The notes beneath the pieces were generated by a model. The model did no database searches and had not been told where the DNA came from. It saw only the letters and a list, made by a program, of their open reading frames with translations. Both the position numbers and the translations under genes were made by a program. Of a stretch of 64,000 nucleotides of DNA, positions 1-13,245 are shown in pieces. Source of the DNA: Atrina japonica (lineage: Eukaryota; Mollusca; Bivalvia; Pterioida; Pinnidae); contig BROG01000003.1 of NCBI GenBank assembly GCA_030159075.1, positions 3,145,001 through 3,209,000 of the forward strand, given 5' to 3'. Each line of letters opens with the position of its first letter. Positions within the stretch are counted from its first letter, which is position 1.

Positions 1-136
1 CAAATCAAATTAGATTTTTCTTTTCTTCTGTGGCTTCTATAGATGTGATATTACAAGTAGGTCTTATGTATTAGTTCAAAGGCATCATATTATATACTAT
101 TATGTGTGTGTTTAAAGAGACTGTGAAATAGAACTG

Positions 137-138
<2 letters not shown>

Positions 139-226
<88 letters not shown>
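139..226. repeat. (AT)n microsatellite
   Basis: About 43 uninterrupted AT units, followed at 264-309 by a TG-rich stretch. Confidence 0.98.
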
Positions 227-228
<2 letters not shown>

Positions 229-309
229 TGTTATATGAATATGGAGATAGAAAGAGGGACAGTGTTTGTGTTTGTGTGTGTGTGTCTGTGTGTCTGTGTA
301 TGTGTGTGT

Positions 310-1684
310 CTATGTGAAGATCCCAATCACTATTCATATTCTAGTTTTAATGAATTTTCTTTGTCCTAAATATATACTGTGCTCTTATGAAAAAAGATAC
401 AGTGTTTTTCTTCATTCCATCATTGATTTTTCTTTCTAAATCTCTAGGGTGAAATTGTCTGCAGGAAGTTGTTGTTTTATAATGCCATGATGACAAGTAC
501 GGCCACAAATTGATATATTTCTCTTCGTATAATTTTGTCACTAAATTTTACTAGAGAACAGGATTTTATATTGATAGAGCACAGGGTGATTTCTTGGTGC
601 AGCAAATGAGAATTTTACTTCCATACATAATTTGTCCCTGTCCAATTTTCTTTTTTCGTGATTGACCATATTTCTGGGTTTTTTTCTGTCTGATAAAGAA
701 GCCTCTTTTGGGGATCTTTAATTTGCAAGACTGATCATCCGTCAAAAACACCGTTCGCTTGTTTCCATGGAAACGGAAATTTAATCTAAAGCAATTCCAT
801 TCCGTCATTATTCACAATAAATGTCTAGAGTTAATTGAATTTTGCCTCTAATTCAACTGCTTGTCTCTTTTCCCTTTCTATTTTAGACGAAAGCAGACAT
901 GAATCAATGGAAACATGCTCAAAATATTGCCAAGTGCTTTACATTTTCACAAAATAAAGTGGGAACGAAGAAAATGTATCATTCTCTCAGACGCCTTGTG
1001 AAATGAAAACAAGATATTCGGTACACATCGAAATAAAAAAGAAATAATTCCATAATCACACATTTCACGATTTTGAATTATAGCAGTGACAATGGAAATC
1101 AGGGTATGAAGATAGTTTGCAATTTCAAGCCAATAAAAATAAGTTAAGGCGTAATTTCTTACAAGACAAATTATCACATGTTTGCAAACACGACTAGTCT
1201 AATCAAAATAATACCAGGGGTGATAGGCTAGTTGTCGGCACAAAAAAATATTAGAGCTACAGTAATACATGGTATAGAGCAAGGCAAAATTGTTTACCTG
1301 TACATCCCTAACTTTGGAAAATATGCAGTATTATTTTGGCTTTTGACAGACCCCGGTAATGCCACGTTTTCTTGGTATACCTGTACATATAAAGATACGA
1401 GGGAGGACAACAAAATCTTCGTTGTATCAGCAGGCATTGCATTATACTGTTATTTAAATATATATCCCATCCCACTATACAGCCTATTCAAATATGTACG
1501 TTGATTTTCTTTAAGACTTTTTTCTTTTATACATATATAACAAATCCCAGTGAAAGACTCTTTCTCAAAATTTCTAAAAATTTTACATGCATATCATTTT
1601 TATCCTAAAATTTTACTGAAGGCTGGAAATACATAATTTAATGCATTTCTTCATTTTTGTTTGTTCGTTTGTCTATTTGTTTTG
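310..1684. other. No recognised gene
   Basis: AT-rich sequence with scattered short frames; nothing supported. Confidence 0.6.
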
Positions 1685-1850
1685 TTTTGAATGATACTTT
1701 ACGCCACATTCAGCAATTTTTCAGTTATATGTTGGCTACGAGTTCTTGATGGTGAAAGAGAGAACCCGGATATATTGTACTCTGGAAAAAAACATCGGAC
1801 TTCCGCAAGTGATCCTTATCACGTTATGCATGGTGAAAGGAATAAAAATG
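1685..1850 (-). mobile_element. Fragment of the second SINE family
   Basis: Acgccacattcagcaatttttcagttatatg and gaaagagagaacccgg correspond to the family tail and body; the rest has diverged. Confidence 0.5.
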
Positions 1851-2334
1851 TAAAATACTCTTTGTCAGTTATATATAATATAGAAACCTGCAGAAAATGC
1901 CGATTTATATAGGATCTTTCTGTAATGTTTGAAACCGATGATGTCATTTCTAACTCGTCTAGTAATAACCCAATATATAAGTAAACCCAAAAAACAAAAC
2001 ATTGGCCTTGTTATCTGTATCTGTATAAGAACAAGTCTGATATAATTGTATTCTATAAGCAATGCGTCCCGTCCTTTGAATCCCAAAACACATTTATCTC
2101 AGCTTTCGCCTGCTGTTGGTTGGCTGGGTTCAGAACTTCGTTACTGGGGTCAATTTTCAATTAAGTCAGTAAAAAATGTTTTCGTATATAGATCGGTTTC
2201 TATCTTGATGTAATCAATAACAAATACATGTCTCTTGAAACGTTAAAGATTGCTTAGATTACTGTTGCATCGTCTATGCTGTATATAAAACAAGGAAAGC
2301 TATAAAACTATGTTTCTAGATCTTCAGTGCATTT

Positions 2335-2590
2335 GAATTTATTTATCTTATTGTGTATAGTGTTTTATGCCACACTCAACAATATTTTTCAGTTATATGG
2401 TGGCGGCCAGTTTTTATTGGTGGGGGAAAGAACCAGGCTACAAGATACCTGGGAAGAGGCAACCGGTCTTCCCCAAGCAATTTGGAAAACATTCAAACAA
2501 AAATCAGCTTAGGTTCCAGCGAGGCTCGAAACTGCGCTGACCAGATTCAAAACGTGATGTTCTAACCACTCGACCACGGAGGTCCACGCA
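2335..2590 (-). mobile_element. Second tRNA-derived SINE family, near complete
   Basis: On the minus strand the head reads CCGTGGTCGAGTGGTTAG (A box like tRNA-Ser/Leu) and TTTCGAGCCTCGC (B box). The body passes cagcttaggttccagc to atatggtggcggccag in plus orientation. It shares its body with copies at 20.3 and 34.7 kb. Confidence 0.78.
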
Positions 2591-3685
2591 CTGCACCCAA
2601 GATCAGCTAGGAGAAATACATCAGTTTATCTTCAGACAATTTACAATTTATCGATTATCTACATTTCCTCGATGTCTCTCTAGATACTTTAGTAAATAGA
2701 TAAGCTAAGAAAGTGGTTCTTAATTTAAAAATGTAAACCGACAAAGAGTAGATAGATAACTGTGGTCAATTACATTTTTTGGACAATAAAGACATTTTAT
2801 TGGTGAACGAACAAGGCGTCAGGGTTGGTGTATCCATGCTTAGCAAGAAAAACACATGTTCTAACAATTCCATGGTCTCTGAATATGATCCTTCAAAACT
2901 TAAAATCTGGCTCGCTTACCTCGATATGAATACTGTTTGTGGAACGAGTACATCTGAGCCCCCCTTAAGAACGGGGCGATTAGGTGCCATGATTGTCCCA
3001 TATAACCTGAAAACTGGGTACATACTAGAGTACATACTAGAGATAGGTCTACCCAGATTCAATACATGATGAGCACATTGACTATCACGTGGTTCGGAAG
3101 AGCAGATCAATTACTGATATTATTATCTCTCAATATGTTTTTGTTCAAACGATAGATAGCTTTGAATGGAAATTCCTCAAAGTTAATTACATATATATGT
3201 GCCAAGCAAAAGTACATTTTCCATCAGAGTAATTCAAAATATTATTTGTCAAAACACTTCGGTCTATCCAAACTCCACAGGGATCTATACTTCGTTCAGA
3301 CTCCTTGGTTGAAGTTTCATATTGATTTCAACACAGATGAAACAGACACTTTGAAAACTGTAAGTTAGAAATAATTTGAGAAAACGGTGGAGAGCATAAG
3401 AAAGAGGATGGACATAGAATTGGTTAACACTAGGTAATGCTTATGAAATGTACGCACCAAACCCAATTCCTAGTCCTTCAGGATATCCAACGAAGTTCTG
3501 ATATCTACACAAGGATACCTTAGAATCGTTCTATTTATGCATTCTGGAAAAAAGATTTTCTTGTTACAAAATTGGAAAAGAATAATTCAAATCTTTTTTA
3601 AAATTTTTTTGGGAAACTTTATTTGTTTTGCACTTATATATGCAATGGGTTGTTTTGCATATAATTATCTAATACATACCTAATT

Positions 3686-3687
<2 letters not shown>
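2591..3687. other. No recognised gene
   Basis: Contains a slightly GC-richer stretch at 2880-3100, open on both strands (plus from 2779, minus to 3110), without a recognisable domain; probably an old dispersed repeat. Confidence 0.5.

Positions 3688-3758
<71 letters not shown>
3688..3758. repeat. (AT)n microsatellite
   Basis: About 35 TA units. Confidence 0.98.
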
Positions 3759-3761
<3 letters not shown>

Positions 3762-4164
3762 CTGCGCTATTCCTATACATACATGTTTTGTACGTACGTA
3801 TACATATGTATATATAAATTCATGATACATTGTATTCATTTTTGGTCTTCAGTATCAGCTTCATATAGTCATATTCTTCTGTTTCCCGTGTTCAATCTAA
3901 GTCAGATGTTTGTTTAGTGCATGAGGAAATTGCGTTATCCAAATCCATGCCCTTTTGCTCACGATGGCAAATGTGTCTTTTTCATTACTCCTACAAATCT
4001 AGTTTCGATGTAATTTCGACGAAATCATGAGACCTCGTTTGAATCATTAGCAGAAAAACTCAGTCTTTTAGATTCCCTCGTCTCATCCCTTACTCTTGTT
4101 CCGTTATCATCATCAGTCATAAATTGTACCCCCTTTTTTCTCAAATTGTGTAAAATTTACTTCA

Positions 4165-4377
4165 TTGATCACGGAATTGAATTCTACTGCGTCATCACTC
4201 ACTTCCATGTGTCTTCCTCATGATGATTTAGCGTACGAGCTGTCCAACATCGCATTGCAGTCACTGTACGAAAGGCGTTTGTCCACGTATAACCTGAATT
4301 TTGCATTCCGTATCTCTGTTGAAACCGCCATTACGTCAAATGATGAAAATTCTTTATTGTGTGGGTTGATGCAATAA
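4165..4377 (+). other. Unrecognised 70-codon open frame
   Basis: Reads LPHDDLAYELSNIALQSLYE and NLNFAFRISVETAITSNDEN; composition is protein-like and less AT-rich than its surroundings, but there is no recognised domain, and 3900-4165 upstream reads only as broken frames. May be the remnant of a mobile element. Confidence 0.2.
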
Positions 4378-4979
4378 ATCAACAGCATGTTTTACAGCTA
4401 AATAAAGATAAGGTACACCACCGTTCGTATGGATTGAATATGTCTGTCTGGAAGCGTTCAGATTCTAGAGTTTCTGTTTCCTATCACAATTAATGTGTTT
4501 GGATTTTCATGGTCCTGCAGATTTCATCAACTTCTTCAGATCACCAGGATAAATTTGGAATGTTAAGTCACCAATTTCCAAGATTTCAGGAGAAATATTT
4601 AAATGTCAACTGACATGAAAAATAAGTGTTTTTTATTATTTTATTAAGTTTTTGTTAAGATACATATCAAAGCTGTATGATAATTACAAGGTTATTTTAC
4701 ACCTCTTTTAAATGATACCTGGTAAAAAGGTAAACAAATGTAAAGTTAAAAACAGTAGTTTTCCATTACCAAATATCGCACTAGGTGCGCAAAACCGGAT
4801 ATGACAAACATACGGTTGTGCTTTTCTAAAACATTTTCTATAAAATATAATGCTTAAAATACCGGGGTATGTCCTGCTACGAATGCTTAAAGGGTATAAG
4901 CTGTGTTTTTGTTGTTTGTTTTTCAATTTCCCCCTTTATGTACTACTAAGATTGATATAAAATAACAAAAAAGAAATAT

Positions 4980-5235
4980 ACACAGACATAAAATTATGTG
5001 AAAATTGCTTGAAAGACCAATATTTGGTACTGTTTCACTTGTAATTGATTAACTGTCTGCCTTACTCTTTGTATATGAATACCACATTGGACCTGACTTT
5101 ATTTTCACAAAATATATAAGAGTTTAAGATTTTATGCCTCTGTATAACACTTATTTATTATTATACATCAAGTACAAGAAGAAAAAGTAGGAAAAAATCA
5201 GAATAATTTTTGGTTAACACAGTTTTCTAAAGCTA
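4980..5235. mobile_element. Diverged partial copy of the TTAA MITE
   Basis: Interior blocks gacctgactttattttcaca, aaatatataagagtttaaga and acatcaagtacaagaag match; the inverted ends are eroded. Confidence 0.65.
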
Positions 5236-8058
5236 AGATAGTCATCTTTTTACTGTGGTTATTATTTGACCTTGCATGATACCACTTCTCTTTAGAAAAT
5301 ACATTTACATTTTAAATCGGAGTTCAACTGATGAAGTCTAATTGACAGAAACGATCGTCTTGAGCATTATAACTTTGGTATTATGTTTATAATATCTAAG
5401 TGTATCAAATAAAAAGCCTACATTTTAGTTGACGTATGTCAAAAATATTATTTTGACGTAAAAAATAAAAACATCAGTGATATATTTAACCATATATTGC
5501 TGTGCTGATTGAATTGTGTACCAAATAAATAAAATACAAGCAAAAAGTAATGCCCATAAATTGTTATTCAAAGAGAACAAATATTTTACCGTAATATGAA
5601 AATTTGATGCCAAAAAATCTATATATTTACTATCTTGTCCAAATCTAAAACGCAATACCTTTCCCGATGCGACTTTCATGGCAAATTTACGTCTCTGTTT
5701 TAACAACAAAAGCGATTATTATTTTACCACAATACCGATCTCCAATAACAGCATGATATGTATTGTTTTGATAGTTCCCTTGTGTAGATTCAGGTTTTGG
5801 TTGAATGTTTATTCATTTGATAACTCAGTTTCTGGTCCAGCATGCCAATTTTTATTACGTAGGGCTATGTGATAAGGTAAACAATATGTTTGTTATATGC
5901 AATTTTCGTTGTTTATACAATTTATAGCACCTTCATATATTGTTGTATGAAACAGACATTATGATCTTTGATGAAATCAACCGTGGCGAACGGCGACTCT
6001 GGAATTATCTGTGCTTTGAGAACAGATCGTTTACAAGTGAAATAGAAATGCATTCACCAAAAGAGTAACTTATTCGACAGAACAGACTAAGATGCTATTG
6101 GAACGAATGAAACCAACTGCTTTCTCTCCTCCCACTTTATTTTTACATCCGAATGCAACGTTGTAAAAAATAAACTGCGAATTCATATAAATAAGTTTGT
6201 GTTACAGCGTTTGGCACTACTGGGCAGTATCAGATGGTGTGGTTAACTGCTTTATTAGCAATGGCATTTTATTCGTATATTTTGATTTCTTTTTCATTGT
6301 AGCTAATGTAAACATTATATATTTATCATCTGTTGACATTACCACTAATTAATCATCCCATAACTACCAAAAGCTGTCCAAGGCCAGACGAACAAGTGTA
6401 GGTGTGTGTTCTTTGTGGACATTTGAATTCCAATTAGAAAATGGATTCATAAGCCCATGAATGACAACTGACGACAGATCAATGCTTTAATGTCTCGACT
6501 TATTTTTTCGGCAGATACTTTTCAAGAAGGAAACATTGAGGAAGGGTTTAAACATATCTATTCTCTGTAAAGGAGTTTCAAGGTCTAAATATAGACCCCT
6601 ATGTACAGGTAAATTCTATCGATTGCACAGGTGATTTAAAGGAACTATTTTCAAAACCTCTATATTATATTAAGATGAATGTTATTAAAGGGGATTTAGC
6701 TGTGTTTTACTAGTAAGCCTGAAAATCCTTACATTTCTGTACATTTTGTGAATATAGCTTGAGAAAACTCAGTTTGGCAATTATCCACTTTCAATTGATT
6801 CATTCAACCTTACTATTTGTATATGCATGACCACGAGACCTGACCTTATTTTCACAAAATATATAGGAACGTATTTTTTATACTTGTGTATAGCTCTTAT
6901 TTGTCATTGAACATCAAGTACAAGTGGTAAGTGTAGAAAAAAATTATATAATGTTTTGGTAAACACAGCTACTGTTGTATATTTTATAGTGAGGAATAGG
7001 TGAGCCAAAAAGTGTCTACTCATTCATCAAAAAACGAAAAGTTATTTTATTTACACTCTCGTTTCCGCCATTTTTTCATTGTTAATACTTCCAAAATTCA
7101 ATTTCCGCGTGTTTAACAACAGTTGTAATCATTGAAATTTAGTCAAAATGATGCTAATTATGGATGAATACACATTACATTTACGGAGGTCGTAATTTTG
7201 AAGGTATAATGCAATTTGAACTGTGCTGGGAATGTCCATATGTGGCGGGTCTAAAATTGAACATTCTGTTTTAACATTTGATAAATGAATAATGACAGTG
7301 ATGTAGATTGAGCTCCTGCGTGTGACGTGGCGAAATTATGGAATCCGGATAGGACCAAGCAGGTCACCATCACGATGGCACAATAACGATGGGATAGTAA
7401 TGCTACTGCGAGAGTCTGAATAAAACTCTTCCACTTCAACTTCTGGAAAGGCAAAATATCTTACATCAGATTTAAAAATTTTAAAAAATCTTCAACATCT
7501 TCGTTATACATAACAAAAAAAAATTAAACTATCATCTCAAAATGAATAACTTTCTGAATGGAAACAAACGTATGCCATAGTAAAATTGTTAAGCAGTCCT
7601 AGTGACAAATATGGTGGACACTGGACAAACACGAGCATCAGAGCAATCCTTGGGGATCAAATACTATAGAGGAGTATGCATCACCCGTCTTGTAGTAACA
7701 CCAGTCTAACGTCAACAGTGAAGTTCAAATAAAATTATTCAGTAATTAATACTTAAATTTCGGCAAGCAATATCTAATGAATTTTAAAGAAAGTTAATGA
7801 ATCAAATGGTTTTGTTTTCTCCATTCCATTAGTAATTTTAAAATCACTGGCGTACCGAGACATGTACTTTTGTGAATGTAGATATCCATAGCAAAAATAA
7901 TCTTCATTCATAGATAGCATCTAATAAAACATTTGTTAACCGAATATATTGTAAAATATTCATTCCCATCACGACATTTTTATTGAATAATTGCAATATA
8001 AGACAGACTTATGAATTTTATCGTCAATTTCATTTAATTCTCTCTGCTGGTTGGCACT
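5236..8058. other. No recognised gene apart from the MITE at 6688-6972
   Basis: AT-rich, no domain, no tRNA. A short frame near 5975-6068 (EINRGERRLWNYLCFENRSF) looks protein-like but is isolated. Confidence 0.5.
6688..6972. mobile_element. Older copy of the TTAA MITE
   Basis: Ttaaaggggatttagctgtg starts it; the interior cctgaccttattttcacaaa and acatcaagtacaagtgg matches the 32.8-kb copy, ending gtaaacacagct. Confidence 0.72.
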
Positions 8059-8939
8059 CGTCGACTATGACAAGCCGAAAGCACCGACTAGTGTGTTGAC
8101 TAAGATATCTCGGGAGCACCGACTATGATATCTTGAGAGCACGGACTATGACACGTCGAGACCACCGACTATGATACGTCTAGTGCGCTGCCTAAGATAT
8201 CTCGAGCGCCCCGACTATGATATCTTGAGAGCAACGACAATGTCACGTCGAGACCAACGACTATGATACCTCAAGACCACCGACTATGACACGTCGAGAG
8301 CACTGACTATGACACGTCGAGGACACCGACTACGATACCTCGAGACCACCGACCGTGACACGTCGAGAGTACTGACTATGACACGCCGAGAACACCGACT
8401 ATGATACCTCAAGACCGCCGACTATGACACGTCGAGAGCACTGACTATGACACGTCGATAACACCGACTACGATACCTCGAGACCACCGACTATGACACG
8501 TCGAGAGTACTGACTATGACACGTCGAGAACACCGACTACGATACCTCGAGACGACCGACCGTGACACGTCGATAACACCGACTACGATACCTCGAGACC
8601 ACCGACTATGACACGTCGAGAGCACTGGCTATGACACGTCGAGACCACACGATTATGATACCTCAAGACCACCGACTATGACACGTCGAGAGCACTGACT
8701 ATGACACGTCGAGGGCACTGACTATTATACCTCAAGAGCACCGACTATGACACGTCGAGAACACTTACTACGATACCTCGGGAGCACTGACTATGACACG
8801 TTGAGGGCACTGACTATGACACGTCGAAAGCACTGACTATGACACGTCGAGGGCACCGACTATTATACCTCAAGAGCACCAACTATGACACGTTGAGAGC
8901 ACTAAAGTCTTATGACACGTCGATAGCACCGCCGTGACA
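8059..8939. repeat. ~38 x 23-bp CpG-rich minisatellite
   Basis: The 23-bp unit has the core ccgactatgacacgtcgag; spacing was checked at 8282 and 8305. Variants tgatacctcaagacc and ctatgatatcttgagagc alternate. Most units have two or three CpGs, far above the surroundings. Confidence 0.95.
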
Positions 8940-9849
8940 TATGAAACAACGAAAAACTGAAAGATGTGGAAAAAAAAGATTTAGGATTAAAAGTGTAATA
9001 ACGCTTTAAAACATATGTTGAATTTGTGATAATTAGAGTATGAAACAATGAGTTGAAAATTTTTAGAAGTATGCCCAAAGTGTGAATAAGTGTCTTGAAA
9101 TTAAAGCATAATAATATACAAATTAACTACATATCAGAACAGTTAGATCATATCCCGAAAACTAATAATGGGAGTATTTGGGGGATTTCTTGGTAATCAT
9201 GAACAATCTCATTTAATCCCATATGTTTACCGTCAAATGTTGGATTTATCAAATCGCCTCTTTTGTCTTGAACTACATACTTTATCAAAAGGGATTAACC
9301 GATGTCCCAAGATGGATGAACCAATATTTCAGGGAGTGGACAGATAGTTTAAATGGATAAGCACACTCGAAATAGCAAACACCGGTTATAATGCAGTTTT
9401 CGACATTGTTCATATGATGAGGTAAACAATAAATATAAACATTTTTATATGTAATAAAATGAAATGATGAATGATTGGTTTGTTACTTAAATGCGTGGCT
9501 TAGTCATTATTGCATTTTTTTGTCAAGCGAACATGCGTACGTATCATCCTTGACTGAAAATGGAAAGTTAAAAACAATTTTTTTTATTTTCCTTTATCGA
9601 ATGTTCATTTCATTGAAAATTTCGAAGTTAGGTCAGTAATCGAGATATTACATTTCGCATTTATACGTGGATTTTAACGTCAATTAATGGGTTTTCCCAG
9701 TTTTATTTACGAACAATACGTCCACAGAGACCGTCCATATACTGTCAGTAGTTGTGCCATAGGCTCCCTTAAGTTGATAATTATTCTAATTAATTTCCAA
9801 CAATAATAGAAACAAATAAACGCATTCAAATTTGTACTATGTTGTTTGT

Positions 9850-9990
9850 ATGGTGGCTGATTCGGGACATCGTAATATCGCTTGTTTAATACAACGCGAT
9901 ATTACGATATTACGATACGAGATCATGATATTACGATACGGTATTACAATATCAGAATATTATGATACGATGTCTCGAATCAGCCACCAT
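9850..9990. mobile_element. Fold-back element with 25-base arms
   Basis: The arms ATGGTGGCTGATTCGGGACA... and ...TGTCTCGAATCAGCCACCAT pair over 25 bases with one mismatch. The loop is a run of tattacgata-type repeats. Confidence 0.85.
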
Positions 9991-10904
9991 AAGTTTATGT
10001 TATGGTTTTTTTTATCGTACTCGTGCATATTTACCCCCTAACGTTGTAATTTATTTTCACAGAGCGAAGCCTATAATGCAATCCCATGTAAGGTAATGTA
10101 AGGTAAAACAATCATTATGTTATGGCCTACAGGGAGCAAACATACATTAACTGTCAAAAAAATATAATTATATAAAAATATAAAATATATAACACAATAG
10201 AAAATAGATTTGCATGACTATAAATTCTATATCGTATTCTAATAGTATTTCTTTAATTATGTATATTATAAACATAATACCAAAGTTCTAATTTTGCAAT
10301 AAAAGGTCAAAACAGATGTATCTAACACAAATATAAAACAATATTGTGATAAGTTGATCTATTTTTGTTTATCTATTTATCTTAGACAATGTACAATATT
10401 TATGGCATATCGTGTTTGCAAGTAAGTAGTTCAAGTCATGATTTTTCATTTCAAATCATAATCCAATAAAGTTGGTGTAAATCACTATTGTATCTCAGTT
10501 GCACGCTGTTAATGTAGTACTGAAATAGACATTTAAAGCAATTGTCCAACAACAAAAGCCAAATCGATATATACTAATTTCATATTGTTTAGATGATTTT
10601 TACACCAAAAATATAGGGTGGTGTATTTTATTCAAATAAAAAGTTTCAATCCCGGCTTGTACATAAAATTCAACAAATTCCTAATTCCAGTACTTTTATG
10701 GTAGTATAATTCATTGCCTTCGTTACACAAATTCCTAAAAGCCCCATAAATGATTCTCTTTACGTTCTGTATATTTCAAAACATTGTTCTTAGGTTTCAA
10801 GATAAAGTACATGTATTGATTTTTCTCAAATAATTGGATTCTGCACATTTGCTTACTTGACGTTATTTATTTCGCATTTTGCTAACATGCATATGGTGTT
10901 TACA

Positions 10905-11070
10905 GCTCCAGGATGATATACCAGTACAGAAATGTTCCACTTATGATCATTTCATATGTACAGAGGCAAACCACATAACAAGTAATATTGACACCGTAAA
11001 TGAAATTAACAGTTTGTTTCTGTTCACTGTGATTTTCTTGATATACCTTGTATTTTACATTAACATTTAA
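10905..11070 (+). CDS. Possible orphan terminal exon (uncertain)
   Basis: After an acceptor-like tgtttacag at 10904 runs an open frame: LQDDIPVQKCSTYDHFICTE, then a spacer, then a hydrophobic tail SLFLFTVIFLIYLVFYINI and stop at 11070. It could be the last exon of a plus-strand membrane protein, but no partner exon is recognised upstream and no family is recognised. It could equally be chance. Confidence 0.2.
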
Positions 11071-11607
11071 GTATATAAAAATCGCATATACCAAAGTATA
11101 AATCTTTAGGATGCCCGAATATAGATTCAAATCTGGTAAAAGATGGACAAACGCGGACCTCTAGAAATCAAGAGGTGGGATCATTTGATAGTTATTAAGA
11201 AATTGAAGTACTACAAAACCTTTAAACTTTTACGAATCAAAAGCATCAATGACGTATTTTAAGATATTATGAAGAAGTTAGGATTCACTGGTCTGGCTTG
11301 GAAACATCAACCATTTACATTAATAATAAGTATATACTTTATTCCTGTAACGGTCCTTCTTACGGTACAGATGCATATACTTAATCAGGTGACATTCCGT
11401 TGCAAATATAATTTCAAGATTTTTTTTCTACAATGGGTACATCGTAATTATTTCAGAATACAGATTTTAGCTGAATTTCATTTAGCGCCACCTTCTCTGA
11501 CTGCATGGGTAAAAAGAGACAAACCAAAGAGATTGATAAAGGGATTCGATGGTTTGTTAAATCTAAATGTAATAAAACGATTATTGCTCTACTTTTGGTT
11601 TGATATA

Positions 11608-11687
11608 TGAATTTATGGAGTACAAAAAACAATATCAACATCGTGATTCGGCCTCGGTCGATATTATAATTGTACTCCATAAATTCA
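11608..11687. repeat. Fold-back hairpin with CCTCGGTC loop (1)
   Basis: The arms TGAATTTATGGAGTACAA and TTGTACTCCATAAATTCA are a perfect 18-base inverted repeat. The loop holds gcctcggtcgatatt. Confidence 0.9.
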
Positions 11688-12354
11688 CACCAAAAATATT
11701 GCAATAATTGTATAATATTTTTGGCATAGGCTTTATATGGTTTAAATTATACAAGGAACTCACCAAGCGTCATCAAATCTTAGCTTTTTTTTTACACCCT
11801 TTCGCGTCTATAATTCGTTATAATTTTTGTATGGACTTTATATGATTTATATAATACAAGGAAGTAGCAAAGCGTCGTAAACTCTTAGTTTTTTCCCTTG
11901 TGCGTCTTATTTTGGTGAGATGAAATTTTCAAAACAATACAATTAATCATAAAAGATTTTCCAAGAACTGGAAAATGTAATGACTTTGATAAAATAAATA
12001 CATGTTTATTTTTTATGAAATTCGGTGAAAGCGCCAGTGATTGAAGAGAAGAGATTGAACATATGCATCTGCGTACTTCTTATCAACGAAAAACTAGAGA
12101 ATGATTAAATAATACAAATTTATTATTTCAATTTATTTTCATGGAAATATGAAAACACGATAATTTGTACTTGATCTCGATTGAAAATCTGAGAATACAT
12201 TTTCCATCCTTCTGTTCGCTTTTGGAGATTTCTAAAAAGATGTGAAGAAATTAAACTCTAAAAAGATGACGTAGATTTTAGTTAATGTTTTGATAAGCGC
12301 GGTGGAGTCATTAATATATTTGAAATTCGAGAACTATGTTTTGGTTATGCATGT

Positions 12355-12453
12355 AGATAGAAAGATAGATAGATAAATATATAAATAGATAGACAGATAG
12401 ACAGACAGACAGACAGGTGGGTAGGTAGAAAAATATATACGTGAATATGACTC

Positions 12454-12496
<43 letters not shown>
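12355..12496. repeat. GATA/GACA then (GA)n microsatellite
   Basis: Agatagatagataaat and gacagacagacagac, then about 20 GA units at 12455-12496. Confidence 0.96.
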
Positions 12497-12499
<3 letters not shown>

Positions 12500-12854
12500 T
12501 CATTTGTTAAAAGTTCTATTGCTTATGGGGTTTTAATTTCGTTTCCCGTTATCGATTTACTTCTAAAGAAACTTTGCCTGTCACATCACATAACACATAA
12601 CCAGAGAGGATCATTAATCTTGTTGTATGTTTGATTTGCACACCACTCACGCAACGAAAGCAGAATACTACATGCACTGGGACTCATGAAGGTTCTCTCT
12701 CTAAAGTATATTATTGTGCCATTTCTAAAATTAACACTAATTATATATATCCCTCTTGTTTGGACTGAACATTTGTTGAAAGTTCTGAACAAATTCGGTT
12801 GTTTTTACATTCATATCTTCCAGAAAAATCTGGGTGTATAGAATTTTAGGTAAA

Positions 12855-13245
12855 TCAATGTCAGTGCTGTAGAATCCGAAGGAAAATATATGAAATTTAG
12901 AATATCCAGAGAAAAATAAACCAAATTTATAATGACCAAAAGGAAAATATTTCAGATTTATAATATCCAAATGAATATGTTATAAAATTTATAATATCTA
13001 AAGGAAAATGAGATTTGTTATATGCAAAGGAAAATATAGCAGATTTATCATTTCCAAAGGAAAGACAGTCCAAATTATAAAATCCCTAGGAATATATATA
13101 TCAGAATATTAAAATCCAGGAGATACTACCAGAATGATAAAATTCAAAGTAAAATAAATGTATATCAAAATTATAAAATCCGAAGGGGAATATATCACAA
13201 TTATGATGTAAAATAGCAAAAAAATATATCAAATTTATAAAATGC
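12855..13245. repeat. Degenerate ~30-36-bp tandem repeat
   Basis: Strings aaatccaaaggaaaatatat / cagatttataatatcc recur about ten times with drift. Confidence 0.75.

Noticed and set aside
71..337. Open frame of 88 codons with IYIYIY repeats
   Set aside because: Produced by the AT and TG microsatellites; the same applies at 3684-3917, 15791-16021 and 60058-60421.
8059..8939. CRISPR array
   Set aside because: The repeats are directly adjacent with no unique spacers, and the DNA is eukaryotic with spliced genes.
11269..11610. 113-codon plus-strand open frame as a gene
   Set aside because: Its end lies in the arm of a fold-back repeat, composition is that of AT-rich noncoding DNA, and no domain is visible.
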